Shown one piece after another: positions 1-7,805 of a stretch of 64,000 bases of DNA. Position numbers and translations under genes: made by a program. This DNA is from Streptomyces sp. NBC_00193 (GTDB lineage: Bacteria; Actinomycetota; Actinomycetes; Streptomycetales; Streptomycetaceae), in assembly GCF_026342735.1 (NCBI RefSeq), contig NZ_JAPEMM010000001.1, positions 3,100,001-3,164,000 of the forward strand. The letters run 5' to 3'. Every line of letters starts with the position of its first letter. Within the stretch, counting starts at the first letter, position 1. Below the pieces are notes generated by a model. It had not been told where the DNA came from and did no database searches. It worked only from the letters and a program-made list of their open reading frames with translations.

Positions 1-330
1 GACGACGGCCTCGATGCCGGTCTTGACGATGCCGGCGGTGCCGTCGGGGTGGGCCATCACGGTCAGGACGGCGTCGTCGGTGAAGAGGGTCCGGAAGACC
101 GTCTTGTCCTTGGTGTCGACGGCGAAGAGGTAGGTCTCCAGCAGCCGGCGGATGGCCAGTTCGTCTTCGGCCGTACCGGTTCCGCAGGCGGAGGCGGCGA
201 GTTCGTAGTCCTCGGACACGGCGTTGGCGGGCGTCGCGGCGGCGAGGGCGCCGAGCCCGGCTACGGCGGCGCCGGTGCCCAGCATGGTGAGCATGCGGCG
301 GCGTTCCGGGGCGAAATCGGTGGTCGGCAT
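1..330 (-). CDS. SnoaL-like/NTF2-fold secreted protein, C-terminus cut by window edge
   Basis: Reading leftward from the ATG at 330, the protein starts MPTTDFAPERRRMLTMLG, followed by a hydrophobic Ala/Gly/Leu run and an Ala-x-Ala-type cleavage region (TPANAVS). This looks like a signal peptide with a Tat-like Arg cluster. The mature part opens with DELAIRRLLETYLFAVDTKD and FRTLFTDDAVLTV, the usual first helix and strand of SnoaL/ketosteroid-isomerase-like proteins. The frame stays open to base 1, so about 110 residues are visible and the C-terminus is missing. Substrate and function cannot be told. The 178-bp upstream gap carries a palindrome at 433-452. Confidence 0.7.
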   Translation of the reverse strand, partial: MPTTDFAPERRRMLTMLGTGAAVAGLGALAAATPANAVSEDYELAASACGTGTAEDELAIRRLLETYLFAVDTKDKTVFRTLFTDDAVLTVMAHPDGTAGIVKTGIEAVV

Positions 331-432
331 GGCGGGTTCCTCTCGACACGGCTGGTGGTGCCCGGGCCTGCTCGGGGCGGTCCGGGCACTGACGAGCCTG
401 TCGTGTCGACGCCCGCGGCGGATCGGCGCGGC

Positions 433-452
433 GTACGAGCGCGATCTCGTAC
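433..452. promoter_or_regulatory. Candidate operator: perfect 7-bp inverted repeat
   Basis: GTACGAG and CTCGTAC flank a 6-base spacer (CGCGAT). The site lies about 100 bp upstream of the SnoaL-like gene and 57 bp beyond the 3' end of the response regulator gene. It may be an operator; the cognate protein is unknown. Confidence 0.35.
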
Positions 453-508
453 GGATGGACGATGTGATCCGTGTGATCCGTGCCGGAGAGAGGGCGGCGA
501 CGGCGCCG

Positions 509-1135
509 TCAGGGGAGGAGGCGCTGCTCCTTGGCCACCGAGACCGCGCCCGCGCGGGTGTCGACGCCGAGCTTGTCGTAGATGCGGCCCAGGTGGGTCT
601 TGACCGTGGCCTCGCTGATGAACAGGGCGCGGGCGATGTCGCGGTTGCCGAGGCCGCGGGCGAGCTGGCCGAGGATGTCGAGCTCACGGTCGGTCAGGGT
701 GGGCCGGTTGCCGCCCCGCATGTGGGCCATCACGCGGCTGGCGACGGGGGCGGAGAGCGTGGTGCGGCCCTGGGCGGCGGAGTGGATCGCGGCGAACAGC
801 TCCTCCGGGCGTTCCGCCTTCAGCAGGTAGCCCGTGGCGCCCGCGCCGATGGCCCGGGTGATGTCCGCGTCGGTGTCGTACGTGGTCAGGACCAGGACGT
901 GCGGGGGGTTCTCGGAGGCGGTCGTGATGCGGCGGGTGGCTTCCACGCCGTCGATGCCCTCGCCGAGCTGGAGGTCCATCAGGACCACGTCGGGGCGGAG
1001 TTTGGCCGCGAGGGCGACCGCCTCCTCGCCGCTGCCCGCCTCGCCGAGCACCTCGATGTCCGGCTCGCTGCCGAGCAGGGCGAGCAGGCCGGCGCGGACC
1101 ACGACGTGGTCGTCGCAGAGGAGGATCGTGGTCAT
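509..1135 (-). CDS. NarL/LuxR-family response regulator (SenR-like)
   Basis: This 208-residue protein has a receiver domain (about 1-125) with acidic residues Asp8/Asp9, phospho-acceptor Asp54 in VLMDL and the conserved Lys in GYLLKA. A C-terminal LuxR helix-turn-helix follows (about 145-200, with LTDRELDIL and EATVKTHLGRIYDKLGV). The ATG overlaps the stop of the upstream kinase gene (ATGA, 1132-1135), so the two are translationally coupled. Together with the divergent HbpS-like gene this resembles the HbpS-SenS-SenR haem/redox-sensing system of Streptomyces. The family call is firm; the SenR identity is inference from context. Confidence 0.9.
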   Translation of the reverse strand: MTTILLCDDHVVVRAGLLALLGSEPDIEVLGEAGSGEEAVALAAKLRPDVVLMDLQLGEGIDGVEATRRITTASENPPHVLVLTTYDTDADITRAIGAGATGYLLKAERPEELFAAIHSAAQGRTTLSAPVASRVMAHMRGGNRPTLTDRELDILGQLARGLGNRDIARALFISEATVKTHLGRIYDKLGVDTRAGAVSVAKEQRLLP

Positions 1136-2385
1136 GGGGTGTTCTCCAAGGGGATCGACAGGGGGATCGACGCCGAGAGGACCGTGCCCTCGCCTGCGGT
1201 GGATTCGATGGTCAGGGTGCCGCCGAGCTGGCGGACGCGGGCGCGCATCGCGGGGAGGCCGTGGCCGCGTTCCCCGGCGGCGGCGCGGAGCTGGGTGAAG
1301 CCGTGGCCGTCGTCGGCTATGTCCAGGACGACCTGGTCGCCCAGGAAGCTGAGGGTGAGGGCCGCGGTACGGGCCCCCGCGTGCTCCCGTACGTTCGCCA
1401 GCGCGCCCTGCGCTATGCGCAGCAGCGCCTGCTCCGCGCGGTCGGGGAGGGGGACCGGCGCGCCCTCCAGGTGGAAGCGGACCTCGATGTCCGGGCCCGC
1501 GTCCAGCGCGCGCAGGGCGTCCGGGAGGCCGGCGCCGCCGGCGAGTTCGCGCGGCGCGAGGTCGTGCACCAGGCGGCGGGCCTCGGCGAGACCGCGTGCG
1601 GTGATGTCGGTGGCGGTACGGACGTGCGCGCGGGCGGTGCCCTGGTCCGTGTCCCAGGTGCGTTCGGCGGCCTGGAGGAGCATCTGCTGGCTGGACAGGT
1701 GCTGGGCCAGGGTGTCGTGGATCTCCATCGAGAGGCGCTGGCGTTCGGCGAGGGTGCCGGCGCGGCGTTCGGTGGCGGCCAGTTCCCGGCGGGTGCGGAT
1801 CAGGTCGTCGATCAGGGTGCGCTGGGCTGCCGCCTGGCGCTCCATGTGGATGAACACGGCGGTGGCGAGGGCGGCGACGGCGGGCGGGGCGAGGAGGAGG
1901 TTCGGGTCGAAGGGCTCGCCCGGGTCGGAGGCCTGGGCGAGGCGGAGCTGCGCCGCCACGACGAACACGGTGAGCAGGGCCACCAGGACGACGGCCGCGC
2001 GGGGCGGGAGGGTGCGCAGGGCCGTGTAGAAGAGCGGTACGGCGCACCAGGCGAAGCTCGGCGCGAGGACGACGAGGACCACCCAGACGGCGACGACCAG
2101 GCCGAGCCAGATGAGGCGGCGCACGGTGGGGGCGGCGCCCAGGGCGGGGCCCAGTACGTAGAGCAGGGCCAGGGTGATGCCGAGGGCGATGATCCACGGG
2201 GTGCGGGGTTCGTCGGGGTGGCGGAGGAGGAAGCGGGCCACGGAGGCGCCGAGGAGGAGGAAGAACGCGGTGTGCATGACCGTGGCGAGGGCGCGGGTGT
2301 CTTGGGGGGGTGGGGTGGTCGCCTGGGCCGGCGGGGCCGATGGGGTCGGCGGGGCCGATGGGGTCGGTGGGTGCGCGCTGGTCAC
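1132..2385 (-). CDS. NarL-type sensor histidine kinase (SenS-like)
   Basis: This 417-residue membrane kinase has a Pro-rich N-terminus containing a short direct repeat (PTPSAPPTPSAPP). Five or six hydrophobic segments lie between about 35 and 180. A HisKA_3 dimerisation helix with phospho-acceptor His223 in EIHDTLAQHL comes next, then a HATPase domain with NVREHA (331-336), DDGHGF (358-363) and GHGLPAM. It autophosphorylates and signals to the coupled regulator at 509-1135. A multi-pass sensor next to an HbpS-like secreted protein fits the SenS pattern, in which the extracellular partner modulates the kinase. The ligand is inferred, not visible. Confidence 0.9.
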   Translation of the reverse strand: MTSAHPPTPSAPPTPSAPPAQATTPPPQDTRALATVMHTAFFLLLGASVARFLLRHPDEPRTPWIIALGITLALLYVLGPALGAAPTVRRLIWLGLVVAVWVVLVVLAPSFAWCAVPLFYTALRTLPPRAAVVLVALLTVFVVAAQLRLAQASDPGEPFDPNLLLAPPAVAALATAVFIHMERQAAAQRTLIDDLIRTRRELAATERRAGTLAERQRLSMEIHDTLAQHLSSQQMLLQAAERTWDTDQGTARAHVRTATDITARGLAEARRLVHDLAPRELAGGAGLPDALRALDAGPDIEVRFHLEGAPVPLPDRAEQALLRIAQGALANVREHAGARTAALTLSFLGDQVVLDIADDGHGFTQLRAAAGERGHGLPAMRARVRQLGGTLTIESTAGEGTVLSASIPLSIPLENTP

Positions 2386-2460
2386 GGGGTGCTCCTGGGG
2401 GTGGTGCCGGTCGTTCCATGGTGCCGGGTCGTGTTGTGGTGCGGGTGGGTGCCGCTGCGC

Positions 2461-2790
2461 GGGGCGTGTCCCCTACCCGCCCTTCCACCGTTCCCCGGGC
2501 TCTGCCCGGACCCGGTCCTCAAACGCCGGACGGGCTGGGAAGGGGTACCGGGCTGCGCCCGGACCCCTCGGGGCTCCGCCCCGGACCCCGGTCCTCAAAC
2601 GCCGGACGGCTGGATTGGGCTCCGCCTCGGACTCCGAGTCTCGGGCGCCGGACGCCCCGGACCCCGGTCCTCAAACGCCGGACGGCTGGATTGGGCTCCG
2701 CCTCGGACCTCGGGTCTCGGGCGCCGGACGGCTGGATTGGGCTCCGCCCCGGACCCCGGACCCTGGGTCTCGGGCGCCGGACGGTTGAAA
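2461..2790. repeat. GC-rich intergenic repeat cluster (CCTCAAACGCCGGAC family)
   Basis: This divergent intergenic gap is packed with near-copies of one unit. CCTCAAACGCCGGAC occurs near 2518, 2595 and 2668, each followed by CGGGCTGG or GGCTGGATTGGGCTCCGCC. Variants headed GTCTCGGGCGCCGGACG lie near 2638, 2713 and 2767. The left end carries the companion motif CCCTTCCACCGTTCCCCGGG (from about 2479). The same modules recur at 16.9-17.1, 27.7-28.2 and 62.3-62.8 kb. Confidence 0.8.
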
Positions 2791-2966
2791 GGACAGGTAA
2801 ACCGCCGTCGGAACCATCGCGCATCAGCCGATCGGTTGACCCCCGGGTCAACCGGTGGGGGTCGGCTTCGGAGCCGGTACGGGGACGGGGTGGTGGGGGT
2901 GGCGGGGAGAGGCTTGGAGCAACGGCAGGACAGCCCGCCGTGCCGACGTTCACAGGAGCAGCAGAC

Positions 2967-3524
2967 ATGAAGACCCGCACCCGCGTTCTCACCGGTACCG
3001 CCGTCGCCGTCGCCCTCGGCGCGGGAGCCCTCGGCGCGGTCAGCGCCAACGCCGCCCCGGCCTCCGCTCCGGCCGCCGCCCCCGCCGCCGTCGCGAAGAA
3101 GGACGGCGACAAGAAGAACTTCACCACCACCACGCACCTCACCATCGACGCCGCCACCCGCGCCGCCCAGGCCGCGCTGGACGCCGCCGAGCAGGAGAAC
3201 CAGAAGGTGACCGTCGCCGTCGTCGACCGCAACGGCAACACCATCGTCACGCTCCGCGGCGACGGCGCCGGCCCGCAGTCCTACGAGTCGGCCCAGCGCA
3301 AGGCCTTCACCGCCGTGTCCTGGAACGCCCCGACCTCGGTGCTCGCCGGCCGCCTCGCGCAGACCCCGAACCTGAAGGACATCCCCGGCACCCTCTTCCT
3401 CGGCGGCGGCACCCCCGTCCAGGCCGACGGCGCCCCGGTCGCGGGTGTCGGCGTGGCCGGCGCCCCGAGCGGTGACCTGGACGAGAAGTTCGCCAAGGCC
3501 GGCGTGGACGCCCTCGCCAAGTAA
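2967..3524 (+). CDS. Secreted GlcG/HbpS-family (haem-binding-like) protein
   Basis: This 185-residue protein starts with a signal peptide (MKTRTRVLTGTAVAVALG, with cleavage near VSANA-AP) and a short Ala/Pro linker. The HbpS/GlcG fold (PF03928) follows: LTIDAATRAAQAALDAAEQ, VTVAVVDRNGNTIVTLRGDG, QRKAFTAVSWN, PGTLFLGGGTP and GVGVAGAPSGDLDEKFAKAG. The ATG at 2967 has GGAGCAGCAG upstream. HbpS of Streptomyces binds haem outside the cell and acts on the kinase SenS; a NarL-type kinase/regulator pair lies divergently here, supporting that role. Haem binding itself cannot be proved from sequence. Confidence 0.85.
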   Translation: MKTRTRVLTGTAVAVALGAGALGAVSANAAPASAPAAAPAAVAKKDGDKKNFTTTTHLTIDAATRAAQAALDAAEQENQKVTVAVVDRNGNTIVTLRGDGAGPQSYESAQRKAFTAVSWNAPTSVLAGRLAQTPNLKDIPGTLFLGGGTPVQADGAPVAGVGVAGAPSGDLDEKFAKAGVDALAK

Positions 3525-3575
3525 CCCCGCCGCCGAATAACGAGGACTCTCGTCGCGGGACGTAGTCTCGAACGC

Positions 3576-5027
3576 GTGGATCACCGCGTTCTCTCCCGCC
3601 TGGCCGCCCTTGCCGTCGCCACCCTGCTCGCCCTCACCACGGGCTGTACGGGGGAGACCGTGCAGGGGCGGCCGGGTGCGTCGGGGGTGCGCGACCCGTT
3701 CTTCCCCAAGGCCGGCAACGGCGGTTACCAGGTCGAGCACTACTCCCTGGACCTCGACTACGACCCGGCCGACGGGCAGCTGCACGCCACCGCCGTGATC
3801 ACCGCCCGTGCCGAGCAGGGGCTCAGCTCCTTCAACCTCGATCTCAGCGGCCTCGAGGTGGAGGGCGTGAGCGTGCAGGGCGAGGGGGCCCGCTTCAACC
3901 GCACCGGCAACGAGCTGACGGTGCGCCCCGCCGAGGACCTGGAGCAGGGGGAGGTCTTCCGTACGGAGGTCGACTACTCCGGCCGGCCCAAGGCCGTCAC
4001 CGACCCCGACGGGTCCGAGGAGGGGTGGATCGTCACCCCCGGCGGCCAGGGCGCGGTGGGCGTCGGCGAACCCGTCGGGTCGATGGCCTGGTTCCCGGGG
4101 AACCACCACCCGAGCGACAAGGCCACGTACGACATCACGGTGACCGTCCCCAAGGGGCACGAGGCCGTGTCCAACGGCGAGCTGCGCTCCCGTACGGAGG
4201 AGGGCGACGGGCGGACCGTGTTCGCCTGGCACTCCGCGGAGCCGATGGCGAGCTACCTGGCGACCGTGGCCGTCGGGAAGTTCAAGGTGACGACCGGGCG
4301 GACCGCCTCCGGGATCCCCCTCTACACGGCGGTCTCGCCCGGGGAGGCGGCGGCGAGCGAGCCGGTGCTCGCGCGGCTGCCCGAGATGGTGGAGTGGGGC
4401 ATCGGGCGGTTCGGCCCGTACCCCTTCTCCGCGACGGGCGCGATCGTGCTGCCCGCGCACAGCCTCGGCTACGCGCTGGAGACCCAGACCCGGCCGGTGT
4501 TCCCGGGGGCGCCGGGCAGCGAGGAGCTGGTGCTGCACGAGCTGGCGCACCAGTGGTTCGGGGACTCGGTGTCGCCGAAGTCCTGGAAGGACATGTGGCT
4601 CAACGAGGGTTTCGCGACCTACGCCGAGTGGCTGTGGTCCGAGGACCACGGCGGCCCGACCGCGCAGCAGCACTTCGACGCCTACCTCGCCGGGGACACC
4701 CGCGTCGACGGCGAGGCGGGCTCGGACTGGGGCGCCTTCCCGCCGGCCGCCCCGCGGAACCCGAAGGAGATCTCCGCGTCCCCGGTGTACGGGCGCGGGG
4801 CGATGGTCCTGCAACGGGTCCGGCAGGAGGTCGGCGACGAGAAGTTCTTCGCCCTCGTCCGGGGCTGGGCGGCCGACCACCGGCACGGGAACGCGAGCAC
4901 GGCCGACTTCACCGCCTACGCGGAGGAGAGGACGGGCCGTGACCTGACGGAGGTCTGGGACGTGTGGCTGTACGGGAAGGACCGCCCGAAGGCCCCGAAG
5001 GACGCGAAGGCGTCGGCGGCGCCGTAG
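3576..5027 (+). CDS. M1-family metallopeptidase, lipoprotein
   Basis: This 483-residue protein starts at a GTG and has a lipoprotein signal with acceptor Cys24 (TTGC). The N-terminal part is the M1 beta-saddle domain (YSLDLDYDP, SFNLDLSGLEVEGV). The catalytic domain has the zinc motif HELAH (321-325) followed after 18 residues by Glu344 in NEGFATYAEW. The exopeptidase motif region reads GYALETQT instead of GAMEN, as is common in actinobacterial secreted M1 enzymes. The protein is short, lacking the large C-terminal ARM domain, so it is probably a surface-attached aminopeptidase of unknown specificity. It follows the HbpS-like gene by 51 bp. Confidence 0.9.
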   Translation: MDHRVLSRLAALAVATLLALTTGCTGETVQGRPGASGVRDPFFPKAGNGGYQVEHYSLDLDYDPADGQLHATAVITARAEQGLSSFNLDLSGLEVEGVSVQGEGARFNRTGNELTVRPAEDLEQGEVFRTEVDYSGRPKAVTDPDGSEEGWIVTPGGQGAVGVGEPVGSMAWFPGNHHPSDKATYDITVTVPKGHEAVSNGELRSRTEEGDGRTVFAWHSAEPMASYLATVAVGKFKVTTGRTASGIPLYTAVSPGEAAASEPVLARLPEMVEWGIGRFGPYPFSATGAIVLPAHSLGYALETQTRPVFPGAPGSEELVLHELAHQWFGDSVSPKSWKDMWLNEGFATYAEWLWSEDHGGPTAQQHFDAYLAGDTRVDGEAGSDWGAFPPAAPRNPKEISASPVYGRGAMVLQRVRQEVGDEKFFALVRGWAADHRHGNASTADFTAYAEERTGRDLTEVWDVWLYGKDRPKAPKDAKASAAP

Positions 5028-5040
5028 CCCCGTGCCCCGC

Positions 5041-5559
5041 CTACAGCGCCTTGCGCAGGACCGTGCAGGGGCGGCCCGCCTCGCGGTCGGCGGCCCGGCG
5101 CAGGGTGACGTAGCCCTGGGACTGCCAGAAGGCGAGGCCCTTCTCGTTGGCGTCGAGCACGGCGATCCGTACGCCCGTCCGGCCGGCGGCGCGGAAGCGG
5201 TCCTCGACCATGGCGACCACGGTGCGGCCGTAGCCCTCGCGGTGCGCGGTGGCGTCGATGAGGAGGAGGCCGATCCACGGGTCGGGATCCTCGGACGCCG
5301 GATCGGGGTGATGGGCGAGCGTGGCGGCCAGGCCTACGAGGCGTCCGGCGGAGCGGGCGAGGAGGACCTCGGCCCCCTCGTGGGCGAGCTCGTCGGCGAG
5401 GGCGGCGGCGACCTGCTCGACCGTGATGCGGCCGGGGTCGGGGAAATCGCCGCTGAGCTCGAAGAACGCGTGGTTGGTCGCGTAGAGCGTGGCGATTTCG
5501 GTGAGGACCGGGCCCGGCAGGGCGCCGTCCTCGACGGGAGCGAGCGGCAGGAGGATCAC
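5041..5559 (-). CDS. GNAT-family N-acetyltransferase
   Basis: This 172-residue single-domain protein has a GNAT pattern. A core strand region reads LVGLAATLAHHP and WIGLLLIDATAHREGYGRTVVAMVEDRFRA, in which EGYGRT corresponds to the acetyl-CoA pyrophosphate loop (Q/R-x-x-G-x-G/A). The C-terminal segment IAVLDANEKGLAFWQSQGYV is the usual strand-helix-strand close of the fold. The acceptor substrate is unknown. It converges on the M1 peptidase gene with only 13 bp between stops. Confidence 0.85.
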   Translation of the reverse strand: MILLPLAPVEDGALPGPVLTEIATLYATNHAFFELSGDFPDPGRITVEQVAAALADELAHEGAEVLLARSAGRLVGLAATLAHHPDPASEDPDPWIGLLLIDATAHREGYGRTVVAMVEDRFRAAGRTGVRIAVLDANEKGLAFWQSQGYVTLRRAADREAGRPCTVLRKAL

Positions 5560-5576
5560 GTACCGAACGGTAGCGA

Positions 5577-5607
5577 AGCCCCCTCCCCGGACGGCCGGGA
5601 GGGGGCT
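5577..5607 (-). terminator. Hairpin terminator downstream of terD
   Basis: AGCCCCCTCCC and GGGAGGGGGCT form an 11-bp perfect stem around a 9-base loop. It lies between the terD-like gene and the acetyltransferase start, so it most likely ends the leftward terD transcript. Confidence 0.7.
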
Positions 5608-5644
5608 CCAGCTGAGACGCGTCCTGGGACGCGGGCGCTCAGGG

Positions 5645-6220
5645 TCAGACGTTGACGCCGAAGTCCTGGGCGATGCCGGTCAGGCCGGAGGCGTAGCCCT
5701 GGCCCACGGCGCGGAACTTCCACTCGGCGCCGTTGCGGTAGAGCTCGCCGAAGACCATGGCGGTCTCGGTCGCCGCGTCCTCGGAGAGGTCGTAGCGGGC
5801 GATCTCGACGCCGCCGGCCTGGTTCACGACGCGGATGTACGCGTTGCGGACCTGGCCGAAGTTCTGGCTGCGGGTCTCGGCGTCGTAGATGGAGACCGGG
5901 AAGACGATCTTGTCCACGTCGGCGGGCAGGCCGGCGAGGTTGACGTTGATGGCCTCGTCGTCGCCCGCGCCCTCGCCGGTGCGGTTGTCACCGGTGTGGA
6001 CGATGGTCTGGTCCGGGGTGGACTTGTTGTTGAAGAAGACGAAGTGGCCGTCGGAGACGACCTTGCCGAGCGCGTTGACCGCGATGGCCGAGGCGTCCAG
6101 GTCGAAGTCGACACCGGTGGTCGTGCGGGTGTCCCAGCCGAGGCCGACCGTGACGGCCGCGAGGCCCGGGGCCTCCTTGCTGAGCGAGACGTTTCCGCCC
6201 TTGGAGAGGCTTACTGCCAT
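5645..6220 (-). CDS. terD: TerD-family tellurium-resistance/calcium-binding protein
   Basis: This 191-residue protein has the full TerD sequence pattern: [41 protein letters not shown], the acidic [19 protein letters not shown] region that binds calcium in the family, and [20 protein letters not shown]. Streptomyces carry many TerD paralogues, and most act in stress or differentiation rather than tellurite resistance as such. It is a single gene read leftward. Its leader contains a direct repeat of GTCTCACTT at about 6242-6260, and a terminator follows at 5577-5607. Confidence 0.93.
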   Translation of the reverse strand: MAVSLSKGGNVSLSKEAPGLAAVTVGLGWDTRTTTGVDFDLDASAIAVNALGKVVSDGHFVFFNNKSTPDQTIVHTGDNRTGEGAGDDEAINVNLAGLPADVDKIVFPVSIYDAETRSQNFGQVRNAYIRVVNQAGGVEIARYDLSEDAATETAMVFGELYRNGAEWKFRAVGQGYASGLTGIAQDFGVNV

Positions 6221-6408
6221 GGTGACTGGTGTCCCTTCCTAGTCTCACTTGGTCTCACTTGTCGTATCGACCGTGAGGCTGCCCAAGTTACCGCTGACCT
6301 CCATAACGCGGGGAGAGGGGCGCCAGGTTCCGCATTCGGGGAAATGTCCGCGATCCGGTCCGGGAAATGCGGGTGACGGGGTCCCGGCGGGCACGGATCA
6401 TAGGGGGC

Positions 6409-6834
6409 ATGCCTGGTCCCTATGTCATCCGCGGTTCGGTCGTGCTCCCCGAGGGCGAGCTCGCCTGGCGCTTTTCGCGGTCCTCGGGGCCGGGCGGCCA
6501 GCACGTGAACACCTCGGACTCGCGCGTGGAGCTCCTCTTCGACGTCGCGGCGACGAAGTCGCTGCCCGACGTGTGGAAGGAGCGGGCGCTGGAGCGCCTC
6601 GCGTCCCGGCTGGTCGACGGGGTCGTGACGGTACGGGCCTCCGAGCACCGCTCGCAGTTCCGCAACCGGGAGATGGCGCTGGTCCGGCTGGCCGCGCTGC
6701 TGGCCGAGGCCACGGCGCCGCCGCCGAAGGCGCGCCGGGCGACGAAGATCCCCCGCGGGATCAACGAGCGGCGGCTGCGCGAGAAGAAGGCCCGCGGCGA
6801 GACCAAGCGCGGCCGCAACGCGCGGGACTGGTAG
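6409..6834 (+). CDS. arfB: Alternative ribosome-rescue factor ArfB (peptidyl-tRNA hydrolase, GGQ protein)
   Basis: This 141-residue protein has the class-I release-factor catalytic core: SSGPGGQHVNTSDSRVEL with GGQ at 29-31, and later VTVRASEHRSQFRNREMAL. The basic tail (RATKIPRGINERRLREKKARGETKRGR) is the part that enters the empty mRNA channel of stalled ribosomes in ArfB/YaeJ. I chose the ATG at 6409, which gives the usual length and has AGGGGG just upstream; an in-frame ATG at 6367 would add a non-conserved leader. It releases peptides from ribosomes lacking a stop codon. Confidence 0.92.
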   Translation: MPGPYVIRGSVVLPEGELAWRFSRSSGPGGQHVNTSDSRVELLFDVAATKSLPDVWKERALERLASRLVDGVVTVRASEHRSQFRNREMALVRLAALLAEATAPPPKARRATKIPRGINERRLREKKARGETKRGRNARDW

Positions 6835-6850
6835 CGCGGGACTGGTAGCG
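6820..6850. repeat. 14-bp tandem duplication at the arfB stop
   Basis: GCGCGGGACTGGTA occurs twice head-to-tail (6820-6833 and 6834-6847), duplicating the last codons and TAG of arfB, and a third partial copy follows. Three copies of CCCGGCTCAG-like sequence lie at about 6872-6907, next to the end of the flavin reductase gene. Confidence 0.8.
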
Positions 6851-6902
6851 CGGGGCCCCCGGCCCAGGTGCCCGGCTCAGGCCCCCCGGCTCAGCCCCCG
6901 GC

Positions 6903-7517
6903 TCAGGGCGCCAGGTGCCGGTAGCGCCCCCGGAAGTACGTCAGCGGCGGGGAGTCCGGCGCCGGCTGGGCGGCGGTGAGGACGTGGCCGATGACCAGGG
7001 TGTGGTCACCCGCCTCGACGCGGTTCTCCGTACGGCACTCCAGGGTGGCCAGCGCCCCCGACAGCAGCGGGGCGCCGGAGACGCCGCCGCGGGTGTAGGG
7101 CAGGTCCGCGAAGAGCAGCCGGTCGCTGATGCGGTTCTTCATCGAGAACCGGCTCGCGATCTGGAGCTGGTGGTCGGCGAGCACCGATACCGCCCACAGC
7201 GGCTGCTCGGCCAGCAGGTCGTCCATCCGGGAGCCCTCGCGCACGCTGACGAGGACCAGCGGCGGTTCCAGGGACACGGACATGAAGGCGGTCGCCGTCA
7301 TGCCGACGTCCTCGCCGCGCGGACCGCCGGCCGACAGGGGCGGCTCTTGCGCGGTGATCAGGCACACGCCCGCCGCCAGTCGGGACATCGCGGCCCGGAA
7401 CTCGTCGTTGCTCACCCCCTCAGCATGGGGTGCGGGTACGGAAAGTGGTGTCACAGGGGTCGTAGGGGGCACGGTCGGGACGCTACTGTCACCCCTCGCG
7501 CGGCGCATCGGGCGCAA
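6903..7517 (-). CDS. Flavin reductase-like (FMN-binding split-barrel) protein
   Basis: The protein is up to 204 residues, and the conserved domain is about the last 165. FRAAMSRLAAGVCLITA, MTATAFMSVSLEPPLVLVSVREGSRM, WAVSVLADHQLQIASRF and TLVIGHVLTA are typical of NAD(P)H:flavin oxidoreductases that supply reduced flavin to two-component monooxygenases. The first 34 residues are Pro/Thr-rich and not conserved; a GTG at 7415 (SNDEFRAAM) may be the true start, giving 170 residues. No partner oxygenase is adjacent. Confidence 0.88.
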   Translation of the reverse strand: MRPMRRARGDSSVPTVPPTTPVTPLSVPAPHAEGVSNDEFRAAMSRLAAGVCLITAQEPPLSAGGPRGEDVGMTATAFMSVSLEPPLVLVSVREGSRMDDLLAEQPLWAVSVLADHQLQIASRFSMKNRISDRLLFADLPYTRGGVSGAPLLSGALATLECRTENRVEAGDHTLVIGHVLTAAQPAPDSPPLTYFRGRYRHLAP

Positions 7518-7663
7518 GTCCGAGCGGCGCCCCCGCCCGTCGGCCTAGGCCGCCCAGGACCGCCGCGGATCCCGGCGTATCGTTTGCTACCGGGAACAGA
7601 ACGGACGAACCGGCCGGAATGAACCCGAGTGGGGCAGGGCGGCGACCATCCTTATTCATCTCA

Positions 7664-7679
7664 TGTGACTTGAGTCACA
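7664..7679. promoter_or_regulatory. Crp-type palindrome upstream of cdgB
   Basis: TGTGACTTGAGTCACA is a perfect 7+7 palindrome around TG. It matches the CRP-family consensus TGTGA-N6-TCACA exactly, and also the GTG-N6-GNCAC form described for Streptomyces Crp. It lies 127 bp upstream of the cdgB ATG and about 147 bp upstream of the divergent flavin reductase gene. BldD sites are also palindromic with TnAC/GTnA ends and the spacing is one base off, so BldD is an alternative. Confidence 0.6.
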
Positions 7680-7805
7680 GAGAGCAAGATTTGTTGACCC
7701 TGTGTACCTGCCGCACAGCTCACTGTGATTCAGTGGACGGGACACCGCAACGAAGCGCCGATGACAAACCTGGAGTTGCTGTCGAGGTCTCGGGGAGAGC
7801 GAGCA

